The notes below the pieces were generated by a model. The model made no database searches and was not told where the DNA came from. It was given only the letters and a program-made list of their open reading frames with translations. Made by a program: the position numbers and the translations under genes. Shown piece after piece: positions 51,923-60,842 of a stretch of DNA of 64,000 nucleotides. Source of the stretch: JBOGXA01 sp050694175 (GTDB taxonomy: Bacteria; Actinomycetota; CADDZG01; WHSQ01); contig JBOGXA010000012.1 of NCBI GenBank assembly GCA_050694175.1, positions 1 through 64,000 of the forward strand, in the 5' to 3' direction. Position 1 is the stretch's first letter; each line of letters starts with the position of its first letter.

Positions 51923-51994
51923 CTGGGGCGCCTGGACTCGAACCAGGACTAACGGAACCAGAATCCGCCGGGCTGCCAATTACCCCACGCCCCA
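51923..51994 (-). tRNA. tRNA-Gln (anticodon CTG)
   Basis: A 72-base cloverleaf: acceptor TGGGGCG/CGCCCCA, D-arm with GTAATTGGCAGC, anticodon loop TTCTGGT giving CTG, T-arm CCTGG-TTCGAGT-CCAGG, discriminator G; CCA not encoded. The first pair U-A is typical of tRNA-Gln. It lies between gltX and tRNA-Glu. Confidence 0.92.
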
Positions 51995-52018
51995 CCGGTG
52001 CTCTGCCCGGCGAGGATA

Positions 52019-53461
52019 TCAAGCCCCCGCGGCCCGCCTCAGTCGCTCGATCGTCGGCTCTCGACCGAGGATCTCCAGGGACTCGAACAACGGAGGCGAC
52101 ACCAGCGTTCCCGTCACTGCCGCCCGGATCGGCTGGAAAGCCTTGCGGGGCTTGAGGTCGCGCGCCTCGGCCAGGTCCCGGAGCGACGCTTCGATTGTCT
52201 CGGCCCTCCAGGCGCCGATTCCTTCCAGGGCCGCGGCGACGGCGGCGAGGTAATCGCCCTGGCCGGCGATCGCCTTCGCCGCCTTCTCGTCCGAGTGCAC
52301 GTCCTCGAACAGGAACCGGACCATCGCGGGTGCTTCGTCTAGCGTCTTGAGCCTCTCGATCAACAGCGGAACGACCGCCTCCAAGATGAGACGACCTTCA
52401 GGGGTATCGGCGGGGAGCCCCGCGCGCACACAAAACGGCACGAGCTCGTCGGTCACTCGCCGGGGAGACAAGGATCGGATGTAGTGACCGTTCAACCACT
52501 CGAGCTTGTCGGTGTCGAAGGCGGCCGGGTTCTTACCGACGCGATCGAGAGAGAACCGTTCTATGAGCTCGTCGACCGAGAAAATGTTCGTCCGGTCGTC
52601 GTAGGACCAACCCAGAAGAGCGAGGTAGTTGACCATCGCCTCGGGCAAGATGCCGCGGTCTCGATAGGCGCGCACGGCGACATCCCCCCATCGCTTCGAC
52701 AACGGCCTACCGTCGTTCCCAACCAGCAGCGGGAGATGAGCGAAGACAGGAGTGTCGGTCACTGCCATTGCTTCACGCAACAACAGTTGACGCGGGGTTG
52801 CCGAGATCAGATCTTCACCGCGCACGATGTGCGTGATGCTCATGAGCGCGTCGTCGACTCCGGCCGCCAGCATGTAGGTCGGCGACCCGTCGGAGCGCTG
52901 GACTATGAAGTCGGGGATCTGCGCGGTATCCGTCGTGATCGTCCCCCTGACGATGTCGTCGAACGTCACCGTCCGGCGTTCGGGCACCTTGAAACGAACG
53001 GCGAACGGGCGCCCTTCGGCTTCGTAGCCGTCTCTTTCTGCTTGGCTCAGCGTGCGGCAGCGACCGTCGTAGCCCGGAGCTCGTCGGTCGGCGCGCGCCG
53101 CCTTCCGCCGAGCCTCGAGCTCCTCCTGCGTGCAGTAACACCTGTAGGCATGGTCGCCGGCGACCAACTTCTCGGTGGCTGCCCGGTAGTGATCGACCCG
53201 CTCGCTCTGCCGGTAGGGGCCGAAGGAGCCCCCGACCTCGGGTCCCTCGTCCCAGTCGAGGCCCAGCCACCGCAGGTCCTCGAGCACCGCTCGATACGCA
53301 TCCTCCGTCGCCCGCTTGGCATCGGTGTCCTCGATGCGCAGCACGAAGGTGCCTCCATGACGGCGCGCCAGTAGCCAGTTGTAGAGGGCCGTGCGCGCAT
53401 TGCCGACGTGGATCGAGCCACTGGGGGCCGGCGCTATTCGAGTTCGGATCGGACCAGTCAT
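52019..53461 (-). CDS. gltX: Glutamyl-tRNA synthetase
   Basis: Class I synthetase that charges tRNA-Glu, and in bacteria without GlnRS also tRNA-Gln. The 480 residues include the HIGH-type motif RIAPAPSGSIHVGNARTALY (residues 7-26) and the KMSKS-type motif GRPLSKRWGDVAVRAY (about 250). TFVLRIEDTDAKR and the anticodon-binding C-terminal half are normal. It is 24 bases upstream of tRNA-Gln and tRNA-Glu on the same strand, so synthetase and substrates may be co-transcribed. Confidence 0.95.
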   Translation of the reverse strand: MTGPIRTRIAPAPSGSIHVGNARTALYNWLLARRHGGTFVLRIEDTDAKRATEDAYRAVLEDLRWLGLDWDEGPEVGGSFGPYRQSERVDHYRAATEKLVAGDHAYRCYCTQEELEARRKAARADRRAPGYDGRCRTLSQAERDGYEAEGRPFAVRFKVPERRTVTFDDIVRGTITTDTAQIPDFIVQRSDGSPTYMLAAGVDDALMSITHIVRGEDLISATPRQLLLREAMAVTDTPVFAHLPLLVGNDGRPLSKRWGDVAVRAYRDRGILPEAMVNYLALLGWSYDDRTNIFSVDELIERFSLDRVGKNPAAFDTDKLEWLNGHYIRSLSPRRVTDELVPFCVRAGLPADTPEGRLILEAVVPLLIERLKTLDEAPAMVRFLFEDVHSDEKAAKAIAGQGDYLAAVAAALEGIGAWRAETIEASLRDLAEARDLKPRKAFQPIRAAVTGTLVSPPLFESLEILGREPTIERLRRAAGA

Positions 53462-53545
53462 GCCGCCCAGCCTACGGTTGTGATTAATTCATTCCGTGCC
53501 GGCAACCGATAAACGCGAGCCGACACGGAAAGAACCCCTATTACT

Positions 53546-53636
53546 CACCCTACGAGGGTGCAAATCTCACCCGCTCGGGTGAAGGACCGCCGCCTCGGCA
53601 CGGCGAAATTTCGCGACCTCCGGCCCACCGCCGGAG
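53546..53636 (+). promoter_or_regulatory. Multi-hairpin leader before a 78-codon gene
   Basis: In about 90 bases I see CACCC-tacga-GGGTG (53546-53560), TCACCCG-ct-CGGGTGA (53567-53582), CGCCG/CGGCG (53588-53605), the perfect palindrome GCGAAATTTCGC (53603-53614) and CTCCGG/CCGGAG (53618-53636). The array ends 21 bases before the GTG start. The CAAA after the first hairpin and GGAC after the second recall cyclic-di-GMP-I RNAs, but the GCAAAGCC core is absent, so I do not assign a class. Confidence 0.45.
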
Positions 53637-53657
53637 CACCCGACAAAGGGAGCGGTC

Positions 53658-53894
53658 GTGAACGACGCCACGGTAGAGCTGTACAACGAGGGACTGGACG
53701 ATCTCATCCACATGGTTAACGAAGCCCGCTTCCGGATCAACGCTTCCGACCTCGACGGATTCCAAGAAGCCATTCGCGCCCTGGTCGGCGTCGCCGGAGC
53801 GTGGCTATCCGAGCCGGCCGAGGCCGGCCTGATCCTTCTCCGCCGGGAAAGGTCTCACGCACTCCTCGGCGCGATATGCGGCGGTAACGGATGA
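53658..53894 (+). CDS. Small hypothetical protein
   Basis: A 78-residue protein I do not recognise, predicted helical and acidic at the start (VELYNEGLDDLIHMVNEARF) with no signal peptide. It begins with GTG at 53658 after AAAGGGAGC. It is convergent with ilvE (25 bases between stops) and preceded by a highly structured leader. Coding is plausible from the ribosome site and codon use but not proven. Confidence 0.6.
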   Translation: MNDATVELYNEGLDDLIHMVNEARFRINASDLDGFQEAIRALVGVAGAWLSEPAEAGLILLRRERSHALLGAICGGNG

Positions 53895-53919
53895 CTCAGG
53901 CCTCCCGGGCCGCACGCGA

Positions 53920-54837
53920 TTAGGCAACGAACTCGAGCCAGTCGAAATACTTCTCGTCGCGGCCTTTGACGACGTCGAAGTATTTCTGCTGGATCGCAAG
54001 ACTTATCGGGCCCGGATCTCCGATGACTCGCCCGTCGATCTCGCGCACCGGTGTCACCTCGGCGGCGGTTCCGGTACAGAACATCTCCTCCGCCGTGTAG
54101 AGGTCGGCGCGAGTTAGGAAGCGTTCGAATACCTGCATCCCTAGGTCCGCGGCCAGCTTGATGACGGTGTCGCGGGTGATGCCCGGGAGCGGTCCCGACG
54201 GCAGCGCGGGCGTCATCAACTCGCCGTCCTTGACGATGAAGAGGTTCTCGCCGGTGGCTTCCGACACGAAGCCGGTGGGATTCAGCATGATCGCCTCGTC
54301 GAAGCCCGCTCGCACGGCCTCCATTTTCGCCATCGATGAGTTGACGTACGCACCCGTCACCTTGGCGGACGGGGGGATGATGTTGGGGTCGTGGCGGCGC
54401 CACGAGGAAACCGTCATGCGGATACCCTCCTCCAGGGCCTTGTCGCCCAGATACGAACCCCACTTCCATACCGCAATCGCCACATCGACTGGGTTCTTGT
54501 CCGGATTGACACCTATCTCTCCCAGACCCCGATAGGCGATCGGGCGCACGTAACAGGCACTCAGCCTGTTGACCTTGATCAACTCGCGGGTTGCGGCAAT
54601 CAGCTCGTCGACCGAGTAAGGGATGTCGGTCAAGAAAACCCGCGCGGAACGCTCCATGCGGCTGAGATGATCGCGAAGGCGAAAGACGGCGGGTCCCTTT
54701 GACGTCTCGTAGCAGCGAATGCCTTCGAAGATGCCCGTGCCGTAATGAAGCGCGTGGGTGAGGATGTGGATCTTCGCTTCGCCCCACTCGACTAACTCCC
54801 CGTTCATCCACAGTTTGTCCACCCGCTCGATCGGCAT
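53920..54837 (-). CDS. ilvE: Branched-chain amino acid aminotransferase
   Basis: PLP enzyme (fold type IV) that transaminates branched-chain keto acids. The 305 residues begin LWMNGELVEWGEAKIHILTH and have YGTGIFEGIRCYETSKGPAV, the Lys region YVNSSMAKMEAVRAGFDEAI and the signature GFVSEATGENLFIVKDGEL, then TGTAAEVTPVREIDGR. It is 13 bases after serA on the same strand. Confidence 0.93.
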   Translation of the reverse strand: MPIERVDKLWMNGELVEWGEAKIHILTHALHYGTGIFEGIRCYETSKGPAVFRLRDHLSRMERSARVFLTDIPYSVDELIAATRELIKVNRLSACYVRPIAYRGLGEIGVNPDKNPVDVAIAVWKWGSYLGDKALEEGIRMTVSSWRRHDPNIIPPSAKVTGAYVNSSMAKMEAVRAGFDEAIMLNPTGFVSEATGENLFIVKDGELMTPALPSGPLPGITRDTVIKLAADLGMQVFERFLTRADLYTAEEMFCTGTAAEVTPVREIDGRVIGDPGPISLAIQQKYFDVVKGRDEKYFDWLEFVA

Positions 54838-54850
54838 CCTTGCCCTCCCG

Positions 54851-56434
54851 CTAGTCCACCAGCACGACGAGGCGCGCGTCGCGCAACTCCGCCTTCTCTG
54901 TTATCTCTGCGAGTACCTCGTCTGTAATGGGCGAATCGACTGCAAGTCCCATCAATGCCTCGCCGCCCTCGGCCGTCCGGCCGACCTGCATATTGGCGAT
55001 GTTGACGCCCGCCCGGCCCAGATGTGTTCCCACTATGCCGACGATGCCGGGGCGATCGACGTACCTGAAGAAAGCCATGACCGGCGAAAAGGACATGTCG
55101 AGGTCGTAGCTGTAAACCCTGACGAGCCGTTCTACCTCGCGCTTTCCTACCAGGACGCCTCCAACGGTGACGGTTTCGCCGCGGCATTGCGCGTGGATCT
55201 CGACGAGGTTCACGTAGTCGTGCGACTGAGACGTCTTCACTTCCTCCACCGAAATGCCCCGCTCCTCCGCCATCAGAGGAGCGTTCACGAACGTCACCGG
55301 CTCGTGCACAACTGCGGAGAACGCGCCCTTGAGTCCGTACAGCGTGAGAGCACGGGTGTCGTGGTCGGCGATACCCCCGTAGTACTCGAATCGCAACGCC
55401 TCGATGCCGCTTCCTGCGAGCGCGACCGCCAGCCGGCCCAGCCGTTCGGCGAGGCCCAGATAGGGCCGGATCGTTTCCGCGATGTCCGGCCCGACGTCGA
55501 GATTGACCGCGTACGGCACGAACTCACCGCGGAGGGCAAGGATGACCTGCTCCGCGATTGCCACACCGGCCTTGTCCTGGGCCTCGGCGGTCGACGCACC
55601 GAGATGTGGTGTCACGACCACATTGGAACGGCCGAAGAGTGGATGTTGTGTCACGGGCTCCTCGTCGAAGACGTCGAGGGCGGCCCCCCCGACCCGGCCG
55701 TCGTCCATGGCGCGCTCCAGCGCGCCTTCGTCGATCAATCCCCCGCGCGCCGTGTTGACGATGCGGATACCGGGGGTCACCTCCGCCAGCTCTTCGTCGG
55801 AGATTATTCCGACGGTCTCTTGCGTCTTCGGCAGATGGATCGTCAGAAAGTCGGAGCCGCGGCACACGTCGACAACCGTCTCGAGCAGCTCGACCCCCAT
55901 CTGGGCAGCCCGACCGGGGGAAACGTACGGGTCGTAGGCGACTATGCGCATGCCGAACGCGCTTGCGCGCTGGGCGACGAGTGTTCCGACCCGGCCGAGT
56001 CCGATAATCCCGAGTGTCTTGCCGTTGAGCTCGACCCCCTGCCACCGTTCGCGCTCCCACCTACCGTCCACCAGGGCTAGGTGTGCTTGCGGAATGTTGC
56101 GTGCTTGGGCGAGGAGCAATGCCATGGTGTGCTCGGCTGCCGATATCACGTTGGATTGAGGCGCGTTGACAACGAGAACACCGCGCCGGGTAGCGGCATC
56201 GACGTCGACGTTGTCGAGACCGATGCCGGCCCGGGCGACTACCTTGAGGTTCTCGGCTCCGTCCAACAGGGCCGCGTCCACTTTCGTCGCGGAGCGCACG
56301 ATGAGAGCGTCGTAGTCGGAAATGGCCTCGGTGAGCTCGTCCGGCGCCAAGCCGACCCGGACGTCGACGTCAGCGTGCTCCCTCAGTCGCTCGATTCCCG
56401 CCTCGGCCAGCCGCTCGCTGACCAGAACCTTCAT
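54851..56434 (-). CDS. serA: D-3-phosphoglycerate dehydrogenase
   Basis: First step of serine synthesis. This is the long 527-residue actinobacterial type: N-terminal substrate domain, NAD domain (TLGIIGLGRVGTLVAQRASA, about 140-160; IHLPKTQETVGIISDEEL; NTARGGLIDEGAL), an intervening ASB domain (about 320-450) and a C-terminal ACT domain (PGIVGIVGTHLGRAGVNIAN) for serine feedback. It is followed by ilvE and lies 33 bases downstream of serC. Confidence 0.96.
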   Translation of the reverse strand: MKVLVSERLAEAGIERLREHADVDVRVGLAPDELTEAISDYDALIVRSATKVDAALLDGAENLKVVARAGIGLDNVDVDAATRRGVLVVNAPQSNVISAAEHTMALLLAQARNIPQAHLALVDGRWERERWQGVELNGKTLGIIGLGRVGTLVAQRASAFGMRIVAYDPYVSPGRAAQMGVELLETVVDVCRGSDFLTIHLPKTQETVGIISDEELAEVTPGIRIVNTARGGLIDEGALERAMDDGRVGGAALDVFDEEPVTQHPLFGRSNVVVTPHLGASTAEAQDKAGVAIAEQVILALRGEFVPYAVNLDVGPDIAETIRPYLGLAERLGRLAVALAGSGIEALRFEYYGGIADHDTRALTLYGLKGAFSAVVHEPVTFVNAPLMAEERGISVEEVKTSQSHDYVNLVEIHAQCRGETVTVGGVLVGKREVERLVRVYSYDLDMSFSPVMAFFRYVDRPGIVGIVGTHLGRAGVNIANMQVGRTAEGGEALMGLAVDSPITDEVLAEITEKAELRDARLVVLVD

Positions 56435-56467
56435 GAACGCATGCTACAGGTCGCTCTGCGGGAGTCC

Positions 56468-57580
56468 CTATCCGCCACGGATCGCCTCGACAACGTAGCC
56501 GATCGACTTGGTCAAGAGCTCGACGTCGTCGGGCTCTATCGCGGGATACGTCGCGATGCGCAGCTGGTTGCGCTCAAGCTTCCGGTAGGGCTCGGTATCA
56601 AGGATCCCGTTTGCCCTCAGGATCTCAGCGACAGCAGCCGCCGGTACCTCCTCGATGAGATCAATCGTCACCACAACGGGGCTGCGCATCGCGGGATCCT
56701 TAACGAACGGCTGCGCGTACTCAGAGTCTTCTGCCCACGAATACAGGAGCGACGATGACTGCGCGCATCGGGCGGAGGCCCACTCGAGTCCTCCCGAGTC
56801 GAGAATCCACCGAGTCTGCTCGAGAGTCAGAAAGAGGGTTGCGAGTGCCGGCGTGTTATACGTCTGATCCTTGCGTGCATTCTCGAGTGCGATCCGAAGA
56901 CTGAGGAAAGGCGGTATGTAACGATCCGAGGCCGCAAGCGACTCGATGCGCTCGATCGCTCGCGGGGAGCACAACGCGATCCACAGACCCGCGTCCGAGG
57001 CGAAACACTTCTGGGGAGCGAAGTAGTAGACGTCGAATTCATCCGGATCGACGAGGAGTCCGCCGGCGGCTGAGGTCGCGTCGACCGCGACAAGACCGTC
57101 GTCATCAACCCGGCGTACGGGCATCGTCACGCCCGTCGAGGTCTCGTTGTGAGTGAGCGCATAGAGATCGACGTCGGCGACGGGGACGGGGACGGGGTGA
57201 CTCCCGAATTCGGACTCGATGATGTCCGGTTCGGACAGAAACGGCGCGGCGCGCACCACCTCCGAGCACTTGTGTGAGAACTCTCCAAACACGACATGCT
57301 GGCTCCGGCGCTCGATCAAGCCGCATGTCAGGGCGTCCCAGAACGCCGTCGACCCCCCGTTGCCGAGGACGACCTCATAGCCGGCCGGAAGGCCGAACAG
57401 CTCGGACAGAGCCTCCTTGAGCCGGGCGACCACGGTGCGCACACCGGCGTGGCGGTGGCTGGTGCCGAGAAAGCCGGATGCGCTGCGGTACAGGGCCGCA
57501 ACCGCCTCGGGACGAACCTTCGACGGGCCGGATCCGAAGCGCCCGTCACGCGGCCGCAACTCGGCGGGAATTTGCATCAT
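56468..57580 (-). CDS. serC: Phosphoserine aminotransferase
   Basis: Second step of serine synthesis, PLP-dependent. The N-terminus IPAELRPRDGRFGSGPSKVR is the actinobacterial SerC pattern. LGNGGSTAFWDALTCGLIER and YYFAPQKCFASDAGLWIALC (PLP Lys in PQK) follow. I start at ATG 57580 or 57577 (MMQIP, about 370 residues); an upstream ATG at 57631 would add 17 residues without family support. It is divergent from the aspartate-type aminotransferase, with the structured repeat in between. Confidence 0.92.
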   Translation of the reverse strand: MMQIPAELRPRDGRFGSGPSKVRPEAVAALYRSASGFLGTSHRHAGVRTVVARLKEALSELFGLPAGYEVVLGNGGSTAFWDALTCGLIERRSQHVVFGEFSHKCSEVVRAAPFLSEPDIIESEFGSHPVPVPVADVDLYALTHNETSTGVTMPVRRVDDDGLVAVDATSAAGGLLVDPDEFDVYYFAPQKCFASDAGLWIALCSPRAIERIESLAASDRYIPPFLSLRIALENARKDQTYNTPALATLFLTLEQTRWILDSGGLEWASARCAQSSSLLYSWAEDSEYAQPFVKDPAMRSPVVVTIDLIEEVPAAAVAEILRANGILDTEPYRKLERNQLRIATYPAIEPDDVELLTKSIGYVVEAIRGG

Positions 57581-57656
57581 GTGGGCCAAACCTATCCGCC
57601 TATCCGCGGGGGCGGTCGGCACGCCTCGCATATCATCCGGGGTGACCCCCTAGCGG

Positions 57657-57749
57657 AAGGAGGGGGTTCGGGGGAACCAGTGAGGCGGCCTGGCCGCCGG
57701 GGTTTCCCCGACGGAGAGCGGGGAGCGCGAAGGGCAACCCGATCGGAGA
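57657..57749 (+). repeat. Structured intergenic repeat, copy B (93 bp, 5' of aminotransferase)
   Basis: Nearly identical to the minus-strand segment 2566-2473 before pnp. Differences: one base lost in the TC loop of the inner hairpin, one C to T that keeps pairing as G-U in the GGGGGAACC/GGTTTCCCC stem, and one C to G that costs a pair in the GCCC/GGGC stem. It ends in CGGAGA at the start of the aminotransferase ribosome site, 16 bases before the probable ATC start codon. Confidence 0.88.
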
Positions 57750-57765
57750 AGGAAAGGACGCGTAC

Positions 57766-58959
57766 ATCTCAGGCAGAATCTCAACGCGCGTAGCCCAGAT
57801 CACCGAATCGCCGACGCTCGCAATCGATGCGAAGGCGAAGGCTCTCAAGGCTGCCGGCGAAAACGTCATCGGTTTCGGCGCCGGCGAGCCCGACTTCTCG
57901 ACTCCCGCACACATAGTGCGGGCCGCTGCCGAGGCGACCCGCCATTCCTCTTACCACCATTACACGCCCGCCGGGGGCCTCCCCGAGTTGCGCGCCGCCA
58001 TCGCTCGCAAGACCGAGCGCGACTCCGGCTATTCCGTGACGCCCGAGCAAGTGCTCGTATGCAACGGGGGCAAGCACGCCCTCTACAACGCCATCCTCAC
58101 CGTGATCGACGACGGCGATGAGGTCCTGCTCCCGGCCCCCTACTGGGTCAGCTACCCGGAGATGATCCGGCTGGCCGGCGGCGTTGTGGTCGAGGTCCTG
58201 ACATCCGAAGAGACTGGATTTCGGGCCACACTCGAGCAACTCGACGAGGCGGTCACCGACCGGACCAGGATGCTCGTATTCGTGTCCCCCTCCAACCCCA
58301 CGGGGGCCGTCTACCCACCAGACGAGGTGCGCGCGATCGGCAAGTGGGCGGACGAGCGAGGGCTGTGGGTGCTCACCGACGAGATTTACGAGCATCTCGT
58401 CTACGGCGACAACGTCTTCTCATCGATCCCCACCGAGGTGCCGGAGATCTCCGACCGTTGCATCGTAGTCAACGGGGTCGCTAAGACATACGCGATGACC
58501 GGCTGGCGCGTAGGCTGGATGGTCGGCCCGGTCGACGTCGTGAAATCCGCGGTCTCGCTTCAGTCGCACGCAACTTCGAACGTGTCCAATGTCGCCCAGG
58601 CCGCGGCCCTAGCGGCGGTAACAGGTGACCTTTCCGACGCCGAGCGCATGCGAGAGGCCTTCGATCGCAGACGCATCACAATGCACAAGATGCTCAGCGA
58701 GATCCCCGACGTCGTCTGCTACGAGCCACAGGGGGCGTTCTACGCGTTCCCATCGTTCAAGAACTTCATCGGCAGGACCATTGCCGGCGTGGAGATCGCC
58801 AGCACTAACGACCTCGCCGACGTGCTCCTCGGCGAGAAGCTCGTGGCCGTCGTGCCGGGCGAGGGGTTCGGGGCCCCCGGTTACGCGCGCCTCAGCTACG
58901 CACTGGCCGACGACGATCTCATCGAGGGTGTGGGTCGCATCGCCGACCTCCTCACCTGA
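57766..58959 (+). CDS. aspC: Aspartate/aromatic-type aminotransferase with non-canonical ATC start
   Basis: PLP enzyme of fold type I, about 397 residues. Family motifs: LAIDAKAKALKAAGENVIGF and GAGEPDFSTP at the start, YHHYTPAGGLPELRAAIARK, PAPYWVSYPEM, SPSNPTGAVYPPDE, VVNGVAKTYAMTGWRVGWM (PLP Lys) and GFGAPGYARLSYA. The conserved first 50 residues lie before the first GTG (57916). In frame between the upstream stop at 57643 and that GTG there is no ATG, GTG, TTG or CTG. An ATC at 57766 stands 8 bases after GGAAAGG and aligns with the Met of relatives (ISGRISTRV). Either ATC is the start, or the sequence has an error or the gene is damaged. Confidence 0.88.
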   Translation: MSGRISTRVAQITESPTLAIDAKAKALKAAGENVIGFGAGEPDFSTPAHIVRAAAEATRHSSYHHYTPAGGLPELRAAIARKTERDSGYSVTPEQVLVCNGGKHALYNAILTVIDDGDEVLLPAPYWVSYPEMIRLAGGVVVEVLTSEETGFRATLEQLDEAVTDRTRMLVFVSPSNPTGAVYPPDEVRAIGKWADERGLWVLTDEIYEHLVYGDNVFSSIPTEVPEISDRCIVVNGVAKTYAMTGWRVGWMVGPVDVVKSAVSLQSHATSNVSNVAQAAALAAVTGDLSDAERMREAFDRRRITMHKMLSEIPDVVCYEPQGAFYAFPSFKNFIGRTIAGVEIASTNDLADVLLGEKLVAVVPGEGFGAPGYARLSYALADDDLIEGVGRIADLLT

Positions 58960-59011
58960 GCATCGAGTGTGCGTTTGACCACCGCATAGAGCGTCAAATG
59001 CACGGTCGATG

Positions 59012-60181
59012 TCAGATGACGTGAGCGCGGCTCAGCTCGGCCATCGAGCGAACGCCCAGAAGGGCCATTGCATTCGCAATCTCTGCCGACATGATCTCGA
59101 GGGCCCGGGCGACACCGGCCTCGCCCCCCGCCGCCAGCGCGTACAGGTACGGCCGGCCCACAAAGACCGCCGTGGCGCCGAGGGCCAGCGCGATCATGAC
59201 GTCCGTTCCCCGCCGCACTCCCCCGTCGAGATAGACCTCGGCCCGGCTCTCGACCGCCTCGACGATCTCCTCCAGCACATCGATTGTGGCCGGCGCGTGA
59301 TCGAGCTGCCGGCCGCCGTGGTTAGAGACGACGATGCCGGCTGCGCCGTTCTCGACCGCAAGGCGGGCATCGTCCGGGCTCAGGATCCCCTTGATCACCA
59401 GCGGCATGTCGGACAGGCCGCGCAGCCACTCCAGATCGCGCCACGTAAGGGTGAGGTCGTGGATCTCCCCTACCAGGCTCGCGAGCGTCCCCACCGCGCC
59501 ATCCCTGATGTTGAAGTTGCCGAGATCGTCGAGCCGGATCTCTTGCTGATCTTTGAACTCCCGATCGCGATACCCGAGGACGGGAAGATCGACGGTTAAC
59601 ACGACCGCCGAATAGCCGGTGGTCGCGGCCCGCACCACCATGTCCTCCGAGAGCCCCCTGTCCTTGTTGAGGTAGAGCTGGAACCAGCGGGGACCGCCGG
59701 CCGCGGATACCTCTTCCAGTGAGCATGACGCCAACGTCGAGATGCAGAACACAACACCCGCGTTCGCAGCCGCGCGCGCGGCGGCGGCTTCGCCCTCGGG
59801 ATGTGCGAGACGATTGAGAGCCGCCGGCGCGAGCCCCACCGGCATCGAGACATGCGAGCCCATTATCTTGGCCTTGGTGTCGACCGAGCTCACGTCCACC
59901 AGCACACGGGGTCGCAGCCTGCGTTTCTGGAATGCCGCGACGTTGTCACGAAGCGTGATTTCGTCGGCTGCGCCTCCGGCCACGTACGCGAGCGCGCTCG
60001 GAGTCATGGTGCGGCGCGCGGCCGACTCGAAGTCGGCGAGCGTTACGAATCGAGACAGGGCCTCGTCGGAGCCTGCCTTCGGAACTTCGGCTCCGCCGGG
60101 AGCGGTAGCCGCGCCGCCGTCGGTGAATGAGCGATTATCCCCGCCGGCGGCGGGGGCAATTCCCTCGTGAGCCATGCGCAC
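59012..60181 (-). CDS. FMN-dependent alpha-hydroxy-acid oxidase/dehydrogenase
   Basis: A 389-residue enzyme of the glycolate oxidase / lactate dehydrogenase family. Residues 1-40 are a non-conserved Gly/Ala-rich leader. Then SRFVTLADFESAARRTM, YVAGGAADEITLRDNVAAF, PVGLAPAALNRLAHPEGEAA, KGILSPDDARLAVENGAAGI, the active site VSNHGGRQLDHAPAT with catalytic His, and YLDGGVRRGTDVMIALALGA for FMN phosphate. Substrate (lactate, glycolate, mandelate) cannot be told. The start may be 60181 or the Met two codons on. Confidence 0.93.
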   Translation of the reverse strand: MRMAHEGIAPAAGGDNRSFTDGGAATAPGGAEVPKAGSDEALSRFVTLADFESAARRTMTPSALAYVAGGAADEITLRDNVAAFQKRRLRPRVLVDVSSVDTKAKIMGSHVSMPVGLAPAALNRLAHPEGEAAAARAAANAGVVFCISTLASCSLEEVSAAGGPRWFQLYLNKDRGLSEDMVVRAATTGYSAVVLTVDLPVLGYRDREFKDQQEIRLDDLGNFNIRDGAVGTLASLVGEIHDLTLTWRDLEWLRGLSDMPLVIKGILSPDDARLAVENGAAGIVVSNHGGRQLDHAPATIDVLEEIVEAVESRAEVYLDGGVRRGTDVMIALALGATAVFVGRPYLYALAAGGEAGVARALEIMSAEIANAMALLGVRSMAELSRAHVI

Positions 60182-60276
60182 AATGAGACCATCATCCGGC
60201 CGAAACCTCTACGCGGCCGGCGCCGGCGGAGTGAGGGGCCGCGACGTACAGGTCCCAGGGGCTCGTGAGAGGTCGG

Positions 60277-60798
60277 CTACCGGGCGGTCTCTTCCGGGCT
60301 CCGGATTTCTTCGCCGGCGCGATGCGCGGCGGCGCGCACCAGCCCTGCAAGGATCTTCAGATCACGGCCGAAGACGCGGCCCATCACGGGTTTCAGCGCG
60401 GTCATACCTGCCGCGCCGAGGATGCCGAGGGGTGGATACAACTCCTCGCGCCAGAACATGTGCGTGCGCTCCCCCTTCAGCGGAATCAGAGACATCTCGC
60501 CGACGCCGGAGACCCACCCGAGATGCTCGATCACCAGGCGGCGAGGTGGATCCCAGCCGGCGATGCGAACCCGGTCGCGAGTCGTGATCCCCGAGACCCG
60601 GATGGTTGCCTCGGCCTCCACTCCGACACCTTCGCGTTGCTGCGAGAGAACCCTGAAGTCGCGCGCCTCCAGCATCCAGTCACTCTGGTGTTCCCAGTCG
60701 GTGATCAGCTGCCACACGATCTCGGGTGGCCCGGGCATCGTCTCTGCCATCTCGAGCACGACGCGCCATCCCTTGCGTACCACCTCCGGCACCTCCAT
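60277..60798 (-). CDS. SRPBCC (START-like) domain protein
   Basis: A 173-residue lipid- or polyketide-binding fold, polyketide cyclase/dehydrase type. AETMPGPPEIVWQLITDWEH and VSGITTRDRVRIAGWDPPRR then VIEHLGWVSGVGEMSLIPLK show the helix-grip pattern. The ATG at 60798 follows GGGAG; the much longer open frame upstream is a shadow of the next gene. C-terminus ends in a basic helix (KILAGLVRAAAHRAGEE). Ligand unknown. Confidence 0.82.
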   Translation of the reverse strand: MEVPEVVRKGWRVVLEMAETMPGPPEIVWQLITDWEHQSDWMLEARDFRVLSQQREGVGVEAEATIRVSGITTRDRVRIAGWDPPRRLVIEHLGWVSGVGEMSLIPLKGERTHMFWREELYPPLGILGAAGMTALKPVMGRVFGRDLKILAGLVRAAAHRAGEEIRSPEETAR

Positions 60799-60842
60799 CC
60801 GCTCATGCTCCCACGGAGCGAGAGAGGCCGAGTGGAGTGACT

